A DNA stretch of 64,000 nt from Nitrospira sp. (GCA_037045225.1 JBAOHZ010000009.1:1612001-1676000), one strand, 5' to 3'; counted from the stretch's first letter, positions 51,001-60,165 are shown. Made by a program: numbers and translations. Notes: generated by a model not told the origin, from the letters alone.

Positions 51001-52419
51001 AGTGGCTGCGTGCACATTACATGTGCCGTTGATGGGGCGCGGGGGCGCCGCCGTATCACTCCCAAGACAATGTTGCCCATGATGAGCATGGGCATAGTCT
51101 TGCAGCGCCGTCGGTATATTTTGATCTTGCGTCGGTTCGCCGTCGGTGAACACGATTACAAATGTCCGGCAGCAAGTCACCACCTGAGAACTCGCAGACC
51201 AGGGCGGCGTATGATTTTGCCCGAAGAAATAGGGATCACGACCACACGCGTTGGTGATGTAACCGGGCGGACATGTTTCAGTCCCAACCAGGGCCGTGAT
51301 TTCGCTCGTGCCGACCGACCCGGCGCCACTCGTGGCAAAGTTAACACCATTTGACACACCACCGGAAAATGCGACCGGATAGACATAGCCCGCCGAGAAG
51401 GTCGACTGGATCTGTGCGACATACCGCGCGGTTTCATACAGGGCCTCACTGAGCGGAGTCCACGTCGAAGGATAGGACTCCTGCACCGCATCCACCATGG
51501 CCGCCGTGTTCGTCGTGAATGTCTCAACCCCGGTTCCCGACCAGTCGATAGACTGACGGGAGCCGGCCCCCACCAACATCCGCGCGCCTTCACTGTTCGA
51601 CTTGAACTCCATCAAGCCGAATCGTGCCTTGCCACCGATCTGTTGAATGACTCCGGTGGGCTCGTTCGCGTATCCAATCTTCAGATGATATTTTCGAACG
51701 CTGTACGAATCGCCGCAATTACTGTCAAATGTCGTATCGTTATCCACACAAAAATAGGCGCCTGCCACATGGATCGTAATCGTGCCTGGACTACTATTTC
51801 GATCCGCGAGTGGAATATGCCCGACATATGTATTGGCACCAGTGCCACTGCCATAATTAACACTCGCACGCTCGGTGTTCACCCCACTAGCCTGTGCGCG
51901 AACGGTCTTCAGGGCCGGCGTCCCGCTGGCTGGGCAGTTTCCATCCGCATCCCTGGCACTGAAACAATCTCCACCGATCATGGCCCGCTTCACCGCGTCG
52001 AACCGACGCAAGGTTGCCCAGTTCAAGAAATTACCGTCCCACTCCGTAATCGGACACGCTGCATCCAATGTTGCCTTGCCAGTCCCACTCTCAAATCGGG
52101 TGTCCGTCGTGTTATAAGTATAACAACGCAGTGAATCGAAATAGCCCGAATATCGAGTGGTATCGGTCCACGTCGTCGTCGTCGAGGTGCTGCCATCCGC
52201 CAACATGCCGCATGACGTCGACTCACAGGCGCGATTGCTCATACTGCCCGAGTTGTCCATTACGACGATGATATTGGGTGTCGTCGCGTTCGTAACGAAG
52301 GCCGGCACAGCAGTGTAGTCGGCATTGGACACCACGGCTACGGCATCACCGGAGCCAACCAGCGAAGCACTCAGGCTTCCAGCCACAAGCATCACAGCAA
52401 CAAGGGTTCGGCGATTCAT
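48001..52419 (-). CDS. pilY1: PilY1-like type IV pilus tip adhesin/assembly protein
   Basis: 1472 residues with a signal peptide (AVMLVAGSLSASLVGSGDAVA). The von Willebrand A domain has the MIDAS DNSGSMS at residue 55 and a later DGEPTQDQ. The C-terminal half carries the PilC/PilY beta-propeller, visible as VAYVGGNDGMLHAFNAGYYH and AIDLATGPG. Ca-binding loops DTDGDGLPNDQNSDN and NQDGRLDYKVD lie between, and many cysteines (for example GSCGACVSG, CTTCGLGGG) are probably disulfide bonded. PilY1 sits at the pilus tip and promotes assembly. First of a run with small exported protein, PilX, PilW, PilV and FimT genes. Confidence 0.93.
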   Translation of the reverse strand: MNRRTLVAVMLVAGSLSASLVGSGDAVAVVSNADYTAVPAFVTNATTPNIIVVMDNSGSMSNRACESTSCGMLADGSTSTTTTWTDTTRYSGYFDSLRCYTYNTTDTRFESGTGKATLDAACPITEWDGNFLNWATLRRFDAVKRAMIGGDCFSARDADGNCPASGTPALKTVRAQASGVNTERASVNYGSGTGANTYVGHIPLADRNSSPGTITIHVAGAYFCVDNDTTFDSNCGDSYSVRKYHLKIGYANEPTGVIQQIGGKARFGLMEFKSNSEGARMLVGAGSRQSIDWSGTGVETFTTNTAAMVDAVQESYPSTWTPLSEALYETARYVAQIQSTFSAGYVYPVAFSGGVSNGVNFATSGAGSVGTSEITALVGTETCPPGYITNACGRDPYFFGQNHTPPWSASSQVVTCCRTFVIVFTDGEPTQDQNIPTALQDYAHAHHGQHCLGSDTAAPPRPINGTCNVHAATPFSDLLAEHKTDYADNGSHYLDDVAYWAHTSDLRPCSGTSDGTIAGLAVTGHCIAGTQSVTVYSFFAFGNMNGRGILAQAARLGGFEDANNDGIPQTGEWDKENNLTGAATPDGIPDAYFESSNVDDLQDKLLATIASILRRSASGSSVSVLATASTGEGALYQSYFYPSTIEPTTLSDVKWTGYTQALFIDTFGNTREDTNQDGRLDYKVDKIIKTRFDSLSNSVKVDKYVDTDGDGLPNDQNSDNSVTVADCNPCGQALSEILPIWEAGKRLAVKDSTTRTILTWVDSDHDGVVDASEQIAFSTANESILRPYLRATSSAEGTKIINFVRGCDVGTCPEQSATRDRRLSVASGGSTSLKVWKLGDVIHSTPTLVAGPRDRHDALYGDQSYSAFLQKWYNRRQVAYVGGNDGMLHAFNAGYYHPGDDASASAPTNITEHGWFTTAPADNSSGAPLGDELWGFVPYQLLPQLEFLSRADYQHTYYVDLPLKVVDVRIFTPDTDHPNGWGTILIGGFRMGGSCGACVSGSGAPPMTVNISGTDYTFYSSYFAMDVTNPDAPKLLWSFSSSNLGLTTSVPAVVRVNPAADAKASNTNAKWYMVVGSGPTGYDASAAQSARVFAIDLATGPGSGNSLVTTYAAGSWNSYIGDITAFDRDLDYRHDVVYFGRVIDDGALPWRGKIYRLTMGAGGVTSKFGTVTNPAQWGIALGSARVPTEMLDTFASGAEMGPIATAPSVTMDDAANVWVFAGSGRYYSKSDKTDVSTQYFVGLKDSVLNAGCNQSAGPLNCMDNDLVDVSNATVCVVGVGDCGQASGTSQVSGVSGATTFTGLIGLVQSKDGWVTKLVEPANPPSHPVPYGIGERAVSSPTVFGGVVFFPTFIPTNDICVSSGTSRLWALFYKTGSAYQEPIIGTAASGANQTVNKFGSLGEGLAFGIVVHMGSGRDGGSPFGLLINMSQGNFGDCTTCGLGGGSPGGLPSSNIDANVAIDPRSRYFSWTNM

Positions 52420-52497
52420 GCGTTCTTCCTCCTCATCTCAAGCAGGACAACAGCCGTCGAATGCGCGGCGACGAGTTGAGACAAGACCTTTCATGCG

Positions 52498-52818
52498 CTA
52501 TTGCGGCAACGTGACCACCATCTTGTCGATGTGGCCTTCTTTCAGATGAAACTTTACGAGCGACGTGGGAATAATCCGCTCAATCTCAAGTGGCTCCCCT
52601 TCGTGATCCACCACCACCACCGCGGACTTCAGCACATAGCTCCGACCATCGATGCGGATGGTCGATCCCTGCACCTCATCAATCACGCCGGACTGAAACC
52701 CGGCTGATGAAAACGGCATGACACCTTCGGTTTGTGCCGACACGAATGAAGGGCCGGAGGGTAACACCGATGCCAGTACGCCGAGCGCCACAATGATGAT
52801 TGCGCGATACATGGTCAT
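52498..52818 (-). CDS. Small exported protein of the pilus operon
   Basis: 106 residues with a signal peptide (IIVALGVLASVLPSGPSFVSA). The mature part is a compact beta domain: GVIDEVQGSTIRIDGRSYVLKSAVVVVDHEGEP in sections and LVKFHLKEGHIDKMVVTLP. It is encoded between PilX and PilY1, as small accessory proteins often are. No named family is recognised; it may act in the periplasm in minor-pilin or PilY1 maturation. It starts 10 bases after the end of pilX. Confidence 0.7.
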   Translation of the reverse strand: MTMYRAIIIVALGVLASVLPSGPSFVSAQTEGVMPFSSAGFQSGVIDEVQGSTIRIDGRSYVLKSAVVVVDHEGEPLEIERIIPTSLVKFHLKEGHIDKMVVTLPQ

Positions 52819-52828
52819 AGGCTCCCTC

Positions 52829-53461
52829 TTAGTTGATTTTCTTCACACACGTGTCGCCATCCAAACAGCCATAGACAGAGGTCACCGCGCTATTTGAACC
52901 GGTTGCAGGGTTACTCGCCATGCAGGTGATCCGATACACATGCTCCGTGCCGGCCACCCCTGTTCCCTGCCCACTCTTCGCGTGCGTGTAGAGAAGATCG
53001 ATATCGCCGTTGACGGTGAAACCCGGGAGATCGGTCATCACAAAATTCGGGGCTGTGTTTGCCACATCGGCATAGTTCACGGCCGGTGTGTTTGCCGCGG
53101 CAGGTGACGGAAGATCGTACCCGTAGATTTCGGCATACAATGTCGTGGCATTGGCCGCCGGGACAGGCCCCGTCGGTGCAACGAAGGCGGTCGGGAGCAC
53201 TCCTGGGGGGGACAATGTCTGCTGGATGATGTTGGCGGCAAGTCCTTCACAGGAGTCTGCCGCAGCCACCACAGCCTCAGTACTACGGAAAAATCCAGCC
53301 ATTCGATGCTCCATGCTGGTCACAGTGATCGACGCAATGCCGAGAATGGTGAGAATCAACAACATCAGCATCACTGTGAGCAACGCGATGCCTCGCTGAT
53401 TCTTCATTTCTTTTCGGTCGTACGTTCGGCCCGCACTGATGGTATCCCGTCGCAGATTCAT
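52829..53461 (-). CDS. pilX: Minor pilin PilX
   Basis: About 210 residues. After a short leader the PilX N-terminal segment MKNQRGIALLTVMLMLLILTILGIASI forms the single helix, followed by TSMEHRMAGFFRSTEAVVAAADSCEGLA, a PilX hallmark. C-terminal cysteines in ITCMASN and VYGCLDGDTC may form disulfides. The GAGAGA before the ATG at 53461 supports the long start; a Met at 53407 is possible. It lies 14 bases after pilW. Confidence 0.85.
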   Translation of the reverse strand: MNLRRDTISAGRTYDRKEMKNQRGIALLTVMLMLLILTILGIASITVTSMEHRMAGFFRSTEAVVAAADSCEGLAANIIQQTLSPPGVLPTAFVAPTGPVPAANATTLYAEIYGYDLPSPAAANTPAVNYADVANTAPNFVMTDLPGFTVNGDIDLLYTHAKSGQGTGVAGTEHVYRITCMASNPATGSNSAVTSVYGCLDGDTCVKKIN

Positions 53462-53475
53462 CACAGCGTCTCTCG

Positions 53476-54591
53476 TTACAGGTTTCTCGGCTGAATCGTG
53501 CGGATCATCACGCGTCGACGTTGCTGCGTATAAATGTTGGCGTCATAGCCCGCATCCGCTGATGGGTTGTGGTCACCGACGATCACGGGTCCCGTGGTAT
53601 TGATGGCTTTGGTTCCCTTCTCATCAAGGCCGTCATCCGCGTTCATTGGTCTGACTACCAGGCTGACTTGCGCCATTCTGATCTTATCCGGCATCCACGG
53701 AGTGATCGCCCACGCACTGTCGGAGACAAAGTCCCCCTGGGTGAAGGTCGGAAACCCAGAGGTCGACGACGCATCTTGATCATCGACGACCCCGTCTGGA
53801 AACAGGGGATTAGGGGCCGCCTGGTTGCAGCCGTCGCAAGCATAGGCAATTTGCAAGTCTTCCACACCGTCGACAAGCGGCACGTTATTTCGCACCAGAC
53901 AGGGTGTATTGCTTCCACAGGTGGTAGGCGTATTCGCCACGACCTGATACCGGACGCACTGCATCAAATACACACGCGTACCGACCGGGAACTGCCCATC
54001 CACAAAGTTCCCAGAGCCGAACCCAATCGACGTGGCATTGACCGCCTGTACCGTTTTTGACACTGCACCTCCGATGGAAACCGTTGACCCGACGACGAGT
54101 CCTTGCGCGACCATCTCCGTAATCGCAGCTCCCGAAAGGCTGATAGTGTTGTCATAGGTCTTGCTGTTCGGTGTTCCACCCACCGCCGTGGTCAACGTCC
54201 ACCCTGCCGTATTCACCGGAAGCACCATCGACACTCCATCTGCTCCGGTATCCGCGCCTGTCGGCGTGTGATCCTGCGGGAGCAGGCCGACCGGCTTCAC
54301 TATGGCACCGATGGTAGCGTTGCACGCACCTACCGACCTAGTGGCTGGATCAGTCGCGTTATAGTTATAGCCGGCAAGCTTGATATCCCGGCTGAGCAAG
54401 TCGATGGCCACTCGCACATTCTGTTGCGTATCTGCCACCTGCGAATTCACGACGTTGGCACGATTCGAGGTCACGACGGTGGTCATTGTCGCAGCCACAA
54501 TCACCACCGTGATCAAGACGGCGACCATTAATTCCACGAGAGTGAAGCCTCTTTGATTCCAATACACTTTACGCATTGTCATGCTCCACAC
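53476..54591 (-). CDS. pilW: Minor pilin PilW
   Basis: 371 residues with a prepilin N-terminus: QRGFTLVELMVAVLITVVIVAATMT, where GFTLVE is the processing motif. NSQVADTQQNVRVAIDLLSRDIKLAGYNYN follows, typical of PilW. Several cysteines (VGACNATIG, CVRYQ, TTCGSNTPC, ACDGCNQ) may pair. It is processed by PilD and joins the pilus tip complex with PilX, PilV and FimT. It is between pilV and pilX with short spacers. Confidence 0.88.
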   Translation of the reverse strand: MWSMTMRKVYWNQRGFTLVELMVAVLITVVIVAATMTTVVTSNRANVVNSQVADTQQNVRVAIDLLSRDIKLAGYNYNATDPATRSVGACNATIGAIVKPVGLLPQDHTPTGADTGADGVSMVLPVNTAGWTLTTAVGGTPNSKTYDNTISLSGAAITEMVAQGLVVGSTVSIGGAVSKTVQAVNATSIGFGSGNFVDGQFPVGTRVYLMQCVRYQVVANTPTTCGSNTPCLVRNNVPLVDGVEDLQIAYACDGCNQAAPNPLFPDGVVDDQDASSTSGFPTFTQGDFVSDSAWAITPWMPDKIRMAQVSLVVRPMNADDGLDEKGTKAINTTGPVIVGDHNPSADAGYDANIYTQQRRRVMIRTIQPRNL

Positions 54592-54596
54592 TGCGG

Positions 54597-55121
54597 CTAT
54601 TCAGGCGCGACCACCGTCGTAAATACTGCGGCTTTGGTCCGTGCCGTGCTCACATCACTCTTCCTTGTCTGCCAATTGACAGTAATCGTCACTAGGAAGC
54701 GATTCATCGTGACCGGGTTTGCCGTGGGATCCGGATCGAGTCGAGTCGCGGTGATACTCCCAGTGGCACCGGTAAGACCAGAAGTTGTCAGCAACGCTCG
54801 CCACTGTGTGCAGTCGCCTAAGGCCATGCGTTGCGTACTTGCGCTCTGTGCGCACGCGGCTGTGGTGTCGGTATTGTGATAGTCCAACACACGTTGTCGA
54901 TTATTCTGAATACGTTCCGCCATATCGGCGGCAAGATTCGTCACGCGGGACATGTCGTTTGCGTCGACATTCTTACCCAGCGACATTCCTGAGAGCCCGG
55001 CCAACCCCAGGAGTCCGACCGAAAGCACACCCGCTGCAATCATGGCTTCCAACAGGGTAAACCCCTGCTTCGTGATTGCGATCCGCCTGAAGAAGCCTTG
55101 TGGTTTTCTATTATCTTTCAT
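54597..55121 (-). CDS. pilV: Minor pilin PilV
   Basis: About 174 residues from MKDNRKPQG, with AGAGG before the ATG. The prepilin helix is KQGFTLLEAMIAAGVLSVGLLGLAGLSGMSL; MSRVTNLAADMAERIQNNRQRVLDYHN follows, typical of PilV. The C-terminus has VTITVNWQTRK. It overlaps neither neighbour; fimT stops 7 bases before it and pilW starts 5 bases after it. Function: minor component of the pilus initiation complex. Confidence 0.87.
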   Translation of the reverse strand: MKDNRKPQGFFRRIAITKQGFTLLEAMIAAGVLSVGLLGLAGLSGMSLGKNVDANDMSRVTNLAADMAERIQNNRQRVLDYHNTDTTAACAQSASTQRMALGDCTQWRALLTTSGLTGATGSITATRLDPDPTANPVTMNRFLVTITVNWQTRKSDVSTARTKAAVFTTVVAPE

Positions 55122-55128
55122 TCGGCCT

Positions 55129-55605
55129 CTAGGGACACGTCGCATGGGTACACCAGTTCACCTTGCCTGCCGGAGTGACGACCACGGAATAGGTCGTCCC
55201 CTGCTGAGAGGTCAGCGTCACTGGAACATTCACGGCTGCCCCGCTCAACCCTTGTTGGGTGAATTGAATCGTCGGACCACCCGTGAACGCGACGACGGCC
55301 TGGGGCAACACGACTGGGGCCAGTGCCCCACCGAAATCGATGTTCACCCTACCTGATACAAGAGCCAGTGTGGCAGTAACGGCGAGATTCCGATTCATCG
55401 CTGCCATACGGGCCAAGTTGAGGCTGCCAGCCAATTCCGTTGTGGCTTGTTTCAGCTGATAGCGAGCATTCCATTGGAGATAGTTGGGGAGGGCCACCAT
55501 GGCCAAAATTCCGACGATCGCGACCGCGATCATCACCTCGATGAGGGTGAAGCCATTCTGGAAGCGGACAGCAGAGGACCGTTGGAGATAGGTAGAGACA
55601 CACAT
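55129..55605 (-). CDS. fimT: Minor pilin FimT/GspH
   Basis: About 158 residues. The prepilin motif is NGFTLIEVMIAVAIVGILAMVALPNYLQW. The C-terminal GspH-type domain follows with TTELAGSLNLARMAAMNRN and a beta-rich tail with a CTHATC end. It opens the first minor pilin operon, which then runs pilV, pilW, pilX, small exported protein, pilY1 and lipoprotein. The start may be at 55605 or 55632. Upstream lies a gene-free stretch of about 370 bases before the PilB-like gene. Confidence 0.85.
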   Translation of the reverse strand: MCVSTYLQRSSAVRFQNGFTLIEVMIAVAIVGILAMVALPNYLQWNARYQLKQATTELAGSLNLARMAAMNRNLAVTATLALVSGRVNIDFGGALAPVVLPQAVVAFTGGPTIQFTQQGLSGAAVNVPVTLTSQQGTTYSVVVTPAGKVNWCTHATCP

Positions 55606-55979
55606 GGCAACAGCCAGATGAGCAAGTGCCATGCCGATGGGTTTCCACTTAATTTAGCGCATAACCAATTGATATATCGTGTACATTCATCGTGAGCTGC
55701 GTACATTTTAGAGCGCTCCATGATCACTTCGGTGACAATTTTTGTCGGATTCCTGACGTTCTCAGTCCTAACCACGGGAAAAATTGATGAGGGAGTGAAG
55801 CTGGACGGAAGCGTGGGCTAACCTCTGAGTGTCACAGGCTGCGCAAACACACCCTACGGCAGCTAACAGCTTTACCGATGATCTTCTGAGCGTCACCCGC
55901 GCACATACAAGAGGCAGAAGTGTCCCTCAAGCAGAGAGTCTCGGGTGTCGAGATGTGCCACGCGCCAATCGCGATATCC
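55606..55979. other. Promoter-bearing intergenic region before fimT
   Basis: About 370 bases between the PilB-like gene and fimT, both on the minus strand. It is AT-richer than the surroundings near 55640-55780 and must hold the fimT operon promoter. I cannot point to a confident -35/-10 or sigma-54 pair. No RNA or repeat seen. Confidence 0.4.
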
Positions 55980-57779
55980 CTATTTGATCGCGACCGCTCG
56001 CACCTGTTTATACGTGGTGAGACCTTGCAGGACTTTCTCAATGCCGTCTTGCACTAACGTCCTCATGCCTTCATTCTTGGCGAGAGCCATCAGTTCGCCG
56101 GTCCGCGCTCTCGTCTGAATCAATGCTTTCATGGGATCAGACACCACCATCAGCTCATGAATAGGCACTCGTCCACGATAACCGGTCTGGTTACACGCAT
56201 CGCATCCCTGTCCACGAAACAATGTCAGGCCTGGATCATGCGCTCCTCGCACACGCTCCCAATCGCTCGCTCCATAGGCCTGCACCAGTTCGTCATATTC
56301 ACCACAGGTGGGATGATAGGCCTCCCGACAGTTGGAACAGATGCGCTTACATAATCGCATTGCCAACACACCTAACATGGCATCCGAGAAATTGAACGGA
56401 TCGCACCCGAGGTCGAGCAGACGCACCACAGTCTCTACAGCACTGTTCGTATGGATGGTACTGAAGACCAGATGGCCTGTGAGCGACGCTTCGATGGCAA
56501 TATCAGCCGTTTCTTTGTCGCGCATTTCTCCGATCATGATGACATCCGGATCCGCTCGCAGAAATGCCCGCATGGTCGTGGCAAAGGTGAGCCCGATCTT
56601 GGGATGCACCTGCACCTGCCGTAATCCATCCTGCGTGATCTCAATCGGATCCTCCGCCGTCCAAATCTTTCGTTCGTCGGTATTAATCGAGGATAGTATG
56701 GCGTGCAACGTGGTGGTCTTCCCTGACCCCGTCGGGCCGGCGCACAGGATAATGCCATGCGGCTTCTGAGCCAACTGCCCCACGAGTCGTCGCGTTTCAT
56801 CGCTGAATTCCAACTCCTCCAAACGGCGAGGCCCGTTGGCCGCCAATAAGCGAATCACCACGTCTTCATTGAAGCCTGACGTAGGCAGTGTGGCCACCCG
56901 CAATTCGACCTCCTGTCCGGTACTCAATTTGAACCGAATCTTTCCGTCCTGCGGCTTGCGGCGCTCGGCGATGTCCAAGTTAGCCATAATCTTCAGGCGG
57001 GAGACGATCGCCCGTCGATACGCGGCCGGAATTTTCATATACGTAAAACAGGTGCCGTCGACGCGAAAACGTACGGCGGTTTCTTTTCGATCGGCATAGG
57101 GTTCAATGTGGATATCCGACGCCCCGCGACGATAGGCGTCTGTAATGATCTGATTGGCGAGCCGGACGATGGCCGAATCGTTTTCGGTGATCGCGGCAAT
57201 CGTCGCATTTTGTTGCTCTTCTAACTGTGCCTCACTAACCAACTCGCCGAGGATATCGGAGATCGCATCGCCTGACTCTCGTCCCGGGACGACGCTCAAG
57301 AACCGTTCAATATCGCTACGCAGCCCCACTCGATAGGATAGTGCCTGCCCAGGAAACGCTCGTCGCACATCAAAGATCTTCTCCGGATCGCACGGATCGT
57401 CGATCAGGATTTCGATGCCGCTACCCAGTCGCCTGAGCGGAACCCAATGATTCACTCGAAGATAATCCAGGCTGAGATTTCTTATTAACTCCCGCTCCAT
57501 GACCATGCGCTCGTCATAGGCAAGAAACGGGCAGTGATAGAATTCCGCGAGTGCGGCACCGATAGCCGGTTTGGGAATCCGATATCGCTCCATAAGCACC
57601 GTGGCCAGATCAAGTCGTTTTCTCGACGCTTCGGCCGTGGCCGACACCAACTCTCCCTGTTGGAGAAAACCCTGTTCGACGAGCTGATGGTAGTGGCTGA
57701 CGGAACGGCTCTGCCCTTCAGATCCTGCACCATGAACAAACTCACTGACGGTAGACATAGAGCGCATCGCACGACTCAT
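55980..57779 (-). CDS. Type IV pilus assembly ATPase, PilB/GspE family
   Basis: About 599 residues from MSRAMRSMS; AAGGAA precedes this ATG better than the one at 57818. The N-terminal GspE/MshEN-like region is followed by ANQIITDAYRRGASDIHIEP, the Walker A GPTGSGKTTTLHA, TAEDPIEITQDGLRQVQVHP in sections, the Asp box GEMRDKETADIAIEASLTGHLVFSTIHT and the zinc tetracysteine site (CKRICSNC and GCDACNQTGYRGR). It powers pilus polymerisation. It stands between the two minor pilin sets. pilC, pilT and pilMNOPQ are not in the window. Confidence 0.93.
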   Translation of the reverse strand: MSRAMRSMSTVSEFVHGAGSEGQSRSVSHYHQLVEQGFLQQGELVSATAEASRKRLDLATVLMERYRIPKPAIGAALAEFYHCPFLAYDERMVMERELIRNLSLDYLRVNHWVPLRRLGSGIEILIDDPCDPEKIFDVRRAFPGQALSYRVGLRSDIERFLSVVPGRESGDAISDILGELVSEAQLEEQQNATIAAITENDSAIVRLANQIITDAYRRGASDIHIEPYADRKETAVRFRVDGTCFTYMKIPAAYRRAIVSRLKIMANLDIAERRKPQDGKIRFKLSTGQEVELRVATLPTSGFNEDVVIRLLAANGPRRLEELEFSDETRRLVGQLAQKPHGIILCAGPTGSGKTTTLHAILSSINTDERKIWTAEDPIEITQDGLRQVQVHPKIGLTFATTMRAFLRADPDVIMIGEMRDKETADIAIEASLTGHLVFSTIHTNSAVETVVRLLDLGCDPFNFSDAMLGVLAMRLCKRICSNCREAYHPTCGEYDELVQAYGASDWERVRGAHDPGLTLFRGQGCDACNQTGYRGRVPIHELMVVSDPMKALIQTRARTGELMALAKNEGMRTLVQDGIEKVLQGLTTYKQVRAVAIK

Positions 57780-57881
57780 GGACCGATTCCTTTCTGAACT
57801 CTGCAAATATGATTTCATTACATCTACTTCTTCGAGTCCAACATCATGACCGTCTCACCGCATCGGTCGAGCAGCCTCTCC

Positions 57882-59375
57882 TCACATTTTGGCCTGCCAG
57901 CTTCCAGGCGCCACAACCACCAGTGGCATACCTTGCACGAGGCCCTCGCGAAGATCATGGTTGTACCAAACTTCCAACATCCCCGATCCGTTCGTGCTGT
58001 CCACGATCGCTCCTTGTGCGACCACTCCACCGTAAACCTTAAGATGCCCTGCATATCGCACATCCCCTGCAGCATACAGGACCCCCTGCAGATGAATGCC
58101 GGGCAATTGCACAGGAACCCTGCTTCCCAAAGTTTGCTGGCCTTCCGGCGGCGGACTGAGGACGGGAACCGGTTTGCCATACGCCCCTGTCTTCCAGAGC
58201 ACATGCGCATTCACAACAAAGAGGCCCTCTGCATATTCTTGATCAAGCACGATCGTTCCTAGGTTGTCCTGTCGCGGGGCTGTCCCATCCAGCGTATCGA
58301 CAAAAATCAACCCTCGATGGTCACCTGGGCCCTTTGAGGCAAATACGTCCGCAGCAGGGCGCCCCAATCCTGGCTGAATCGCCCCACCTGCATACAGCAA
58401 TCCTTCACGATCAATCCCGTAGTACTGTCCAAACTGCTTGGCCATTCGCTTCAAGGTGTCGTAGTCCCACTGATCGAACTTGAGACCGGGAACCGGCTCC
58501 TGATGAGTGTGGAGATTCAGTGGAATTCCCGACCAGGCCTCTGCTGGCAGTTGGGAAAAATAGGCATCGCCACCGAGGCGGATCGTAAGCCATCGATCCT
58601 CCCGATGCGCCATCTCGCCATACGCCTGCCCGGTGATCGGTGCCAACCCGCTCTTGAGGGGAATCTCTTCCGGCTGAGTGAAATACGCGCTGCCCCTCAC
58701 CATCACGTCGCCCCAATGAGCGAGCACAGAGCCAGGCCGGTATTGCACAGACTCGGCGCCCAATGAGCCGCTCTGGATGGGTGCATGCAACGCGGGAACC
58801 GCATAAGCGCCGAACTCAACCGAGACGGTCTTTGTCACACGCGACGCAGGGCCGGCTCCCGCCGTAACCTCGACCGTACAGAGCAATCCCGGCCGGGTCG
58901 CGCCATAGACCCGCAACTTGAGGATCCTGGCGAGCCCCTTGAGTGATTTAAACCATCCGGTTTGAGAATCGTTCAGCAGCCGATCGTGCTGAATATTGGC
59001 GGCATCAAAGACCACGTCGGGATCGGCGCCGGTTCCCACAAACTGCGCACGCCCCGCTGCATCAAAATAGGAGGGGTCCCCCTGTGCATTGACCAGCCGC
59101 TTCGTCAACCACGTCACCTCCGCTCCCTGCGACAACAGTCCGGGATCGTGAAACCATCCCATCACGACATCCACCGCTGCTTCAGCAGCGTGGTGCGCAA
59201 GCCGTTCTTCCTGTAATGCACTGGCACTCACCATCTCCTGTCCGGCCAGCTGCATCGATGTCATCCCTAATAGGGTCAGCAAGAACACCACCATCAGCAC
59301 CGCCAACAACGCCATTCCCCGTTCATCGTGCCGAACCATACTTCCTGAACGCCCCATACTTGTGTTCATAGTCAC
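57882..59375 (-). CDS. PilX-like protein with long beta-helix-like C-terminal domain
   Basis: 497 residues, much longer than ordinary PilX. The N-terminal RGMALLAVLMVVFLLTLLGMTSMQLAGQEM and AHHAAEAAVDVV match a PilX helix. The rest carries repeated short beta segments such as VLAHWGDVMVRGSAYFTQ, GLIFVDTLDG, LGTIVLDQEYAEGLFVVNAHVLWKTG, LQGVLYAAGDVRYAGHLKVYGGVVAQG, typical of a beta-helix or bactofilin-like stalk. It is the last gene of the second minor pilin set. Inference: an elongated tip or a structural ruler; unproven. Confidence 0.8.
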   Translation of the reverse strand: MTMNTSMGRSGSMVRHDERGMALLAVLMVVFLLTLLGMTSMQLAGQEMVSASALQEERLAHHAAEAAVDVVMGWFHDPGLLSQGAEVTWLTKRLVNAQGDPSYFDAAGRAQFVGTGADPDVVFDAANIQHDRLLNDSQTGWFKSLKGLARILKLRVYGATRPGLLCTVEVTAGAGPASRVTKTVSVEFGAYAVPALHAPIQSGSLGAESVQYRPGSVLAHWGDVMVRGSAYFTQPEEIPLKSGLAPITGQAYGEMAHREDRWLTIRLGGDAYFSQLPAEAWSGIPLNLHTHQEPVPGLKFDQWDYDTLKRMAKQFGQYYGIDREGLLYAGGAIQPGLGRPAADVFASKGPGDHRGLIFVDTLDGTAPRQDNLGTIVLDQEYAEGLFVVNAHVLWKTGAYGKPVPVLSPPPEGQQTLGSRVPVQLPGIHLQGVLYAAGDVRYAGHLKVYGGVVAQGAIVDSTNGSGMLEVWYNHDLREGLVQGMPLVVVAPGSWQAKM

Positions 59376-59388
59376 TTCCCTTTACCAG

Positions 59389-60165
59389 TTACATCCGTAT
59401 CGCCACATCTCGCAGTAACATCGATCCTTGTCGTCCAGCTTGTATCGTGACACGCACCCGCACCACCTCACCGACTTCCGTTGCGACAGCACCATTCCTG
59501 TCCAGGTACTGCAGCTCAAAGCGGCGCACGTCGCCCAATAACGTGCTTGAGCCACCATCCACATCACGCATGACCCGCAGCACTCCATCGTCTTGCCGCT
59601 TCACGTAATAACGCACTCGATTGAGCAGGAAAACGGCGCTCCGAATCGGAGCCGGCTCACCAATCGGCGTCGCCAATGACAATGTGTGCTTCCGGCCGTC
59701 GGCCGCCAACTGGTTCCACCGACACCGCGCAGCCGTACACACCAGAACCTGCTTCCCTTTGGGCCAGCCGGCCCCTTCTTCCACCGACAGCTCCTGTCGA
59801 CCAATGTCTGCCATCTGTGTCAGGGTGGTCGACTCACCGCTCAAGCCGGCGAAGAACTCCACCTCATCCGACTTCGCCTTGAGAAACGGCGCATCTCCCC
59901 CTAACAACCCGCTTCCGGCCAACCGTATTTCGCTACACAACACATCCAAGCCAAGGCGCAAATCCTGATTGGTCGCCATAGCCGAGTGTTGCGCCGTGAA
60001 GCGAAGGCCGACCGCCGAAAACATTTGAATTGAGGCGGATATCGCAACGCTGCTGATCGCCATGGAGATCAACAGTTCAATGAGGCTCACTCCGGCCGTA
60101 CCGAGGCGCCAGCCGAGCTTCACACGGGGCGGTGCGCAGACGACACAGCCCTTGCCGCGGCTCAT
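59389..60165 (-). CDS. PilW-like minor pilin (second set)
   Basis: 258 residues from MSRGKGCVV; the ATG overlaps the stop of the upstream PilV-like gene (ATGA). The helix GVSLIELLISMAISSVAISASIQMF, without a strict GFTLxE motif, is followed by NQDLRLGLDVLCSEIRLAGSGLLGG, typical of PilW. The C-terminus has QYLDRNGAVATEVGEVVRVRVTI. It belongs to the second set with PilV-like, GspH-like and the large PilX-like protein, and is much shorter than the PilW at 53476. Confidence 0.82.
   Translation of the reverse strand: MSRGKGCVVCAPPRVKLGWRLGTAGVSLIELLISMAISSVAISASIQMFSAVGLRFTAQHSAMATNQDLRLGLDVLCSEIRLAGSGLLGGDAPFLKAKSDEVEFFAGLSGESTTLTQMADIGRQELSVEEGAGWPKGKQVLVCTAARCRWNQLAADGRKHTLSLATPIGEPAPIRSAVFLLNRVRYYVKRQDDGVLRVMRDVDGGSSTLLGDVRRFELQYLDRNGAVATEVGEVVRVRVTIQAGRQGSMLLRDVAIRM

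Noticed and set aside
55640..55780. Sigma-54-like or sigma-70-like promoter before fimT
   Set aside because: I looked for TGGCAC-N5-TTGC and -35/-10 pairs and found no properly spaced match.
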